DNA from: Bulleidia sp.
Lineage (GTDB): Bacteria; Bacillota_I; Bacilli_A; Erysipelotrichales; Erysipelotrichaceae
Assembly: GCA_016293365.1 (NCBI GenBank)
Contig: JAEDEK010000041.1
Span: 1 to 14,405, forward strand
Direction: 5' to 3'
DNA: 14,405 nt
Below, one piece after another: positions 14,385 through 14,405 of this stretch. Numbering within the stretch: the first letter of the stretch is position 1; each line of letters starts with the position of its first letter. Position numbers and translations under genes: made by a program. The notes under the pieces were generated by a model. The model was not told where the DNA came from. It saw only the letters and a program-made list of their open reading frames with translations, and made no database searches.

Positions 14385-14405
14385 ACAGTCAACTGCCCGG
14401 CAATG

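Noticed and set aside
1..14405. Insertion sequences, CRISPR arrays, tRNA or rRNA genes
   Set aside because: No transposase frame, spaced direct repeats, or RNA gene signatures were seen on either strand.

Overview
The window comes from a low-GC Gram-positive bacterium, most likely an anaerobic gut Firmicute of the Erysipelotrichia type. This placement is inferred from the moderate A+T content, strong purine-rich ribosome binding sites, tight overlapping operons, a bacterial V/A-type ATPase and ECF vitamin-type transporters. No rRNA or other marker fixes the genus. Almost everything is on the minus strand and is transcribed from right to left.

Right edge (13966-14384): a small divergent plus-strand gene encodes a three-helix DUF3899-like membrane protein and ends in a clear terminator. 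Centre (13827 down to 5422): a complete nine-gene V/A-type ATPase operon in the order H(G)-C-I-K-F-E-A-B-D. It runs from a recognisable promoter near 13850-13880 to a strong rho-independent terminator at 5389-5416. A and B form the catalytic head, D and F the rotor shaft, C the rotor-to-ring adaptor, K the ring, I the stator membrane subunit, and E plus H the peripheral stalks.

At 4973-5421 there is no intact gene. The plus strand here carries what looks like the decayed 3' third of a Ppx/GppA-type phosphatase gene, convergent with the ATPase operon. The promoter of the next minus-strand operon probably lies at the edge of this relic.

Left part (4972 down to 80): a second operon encodes a UPF0397-type ECF substrate-binding component, a double ABC ATPase, an ECF T component and two tandem SAM hydroxide adenosyltransferase (DUF62) paralogues. 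A perfect hairpin followed by a U-run sits between the S component and the ATPase gene and should lower expression of everything downstream. The last genes overlap by ATGA. The two enzymes keep the Asp-Arg-His triad expected for hydrolysis of SAM to adenosine and methionine, but the second has lost two conserved asparagines near the predicted adenine site.

The likely theme of the left operon is uptake and breakdown of an adenosyl compound or nucleoside. The substrate is not known and this is inference from gene context. The most interesting points are this transporter-plus-two-enzyme unit, the divergence between the two enzymes, the terminator inside the operon, and the phosphatase relic.
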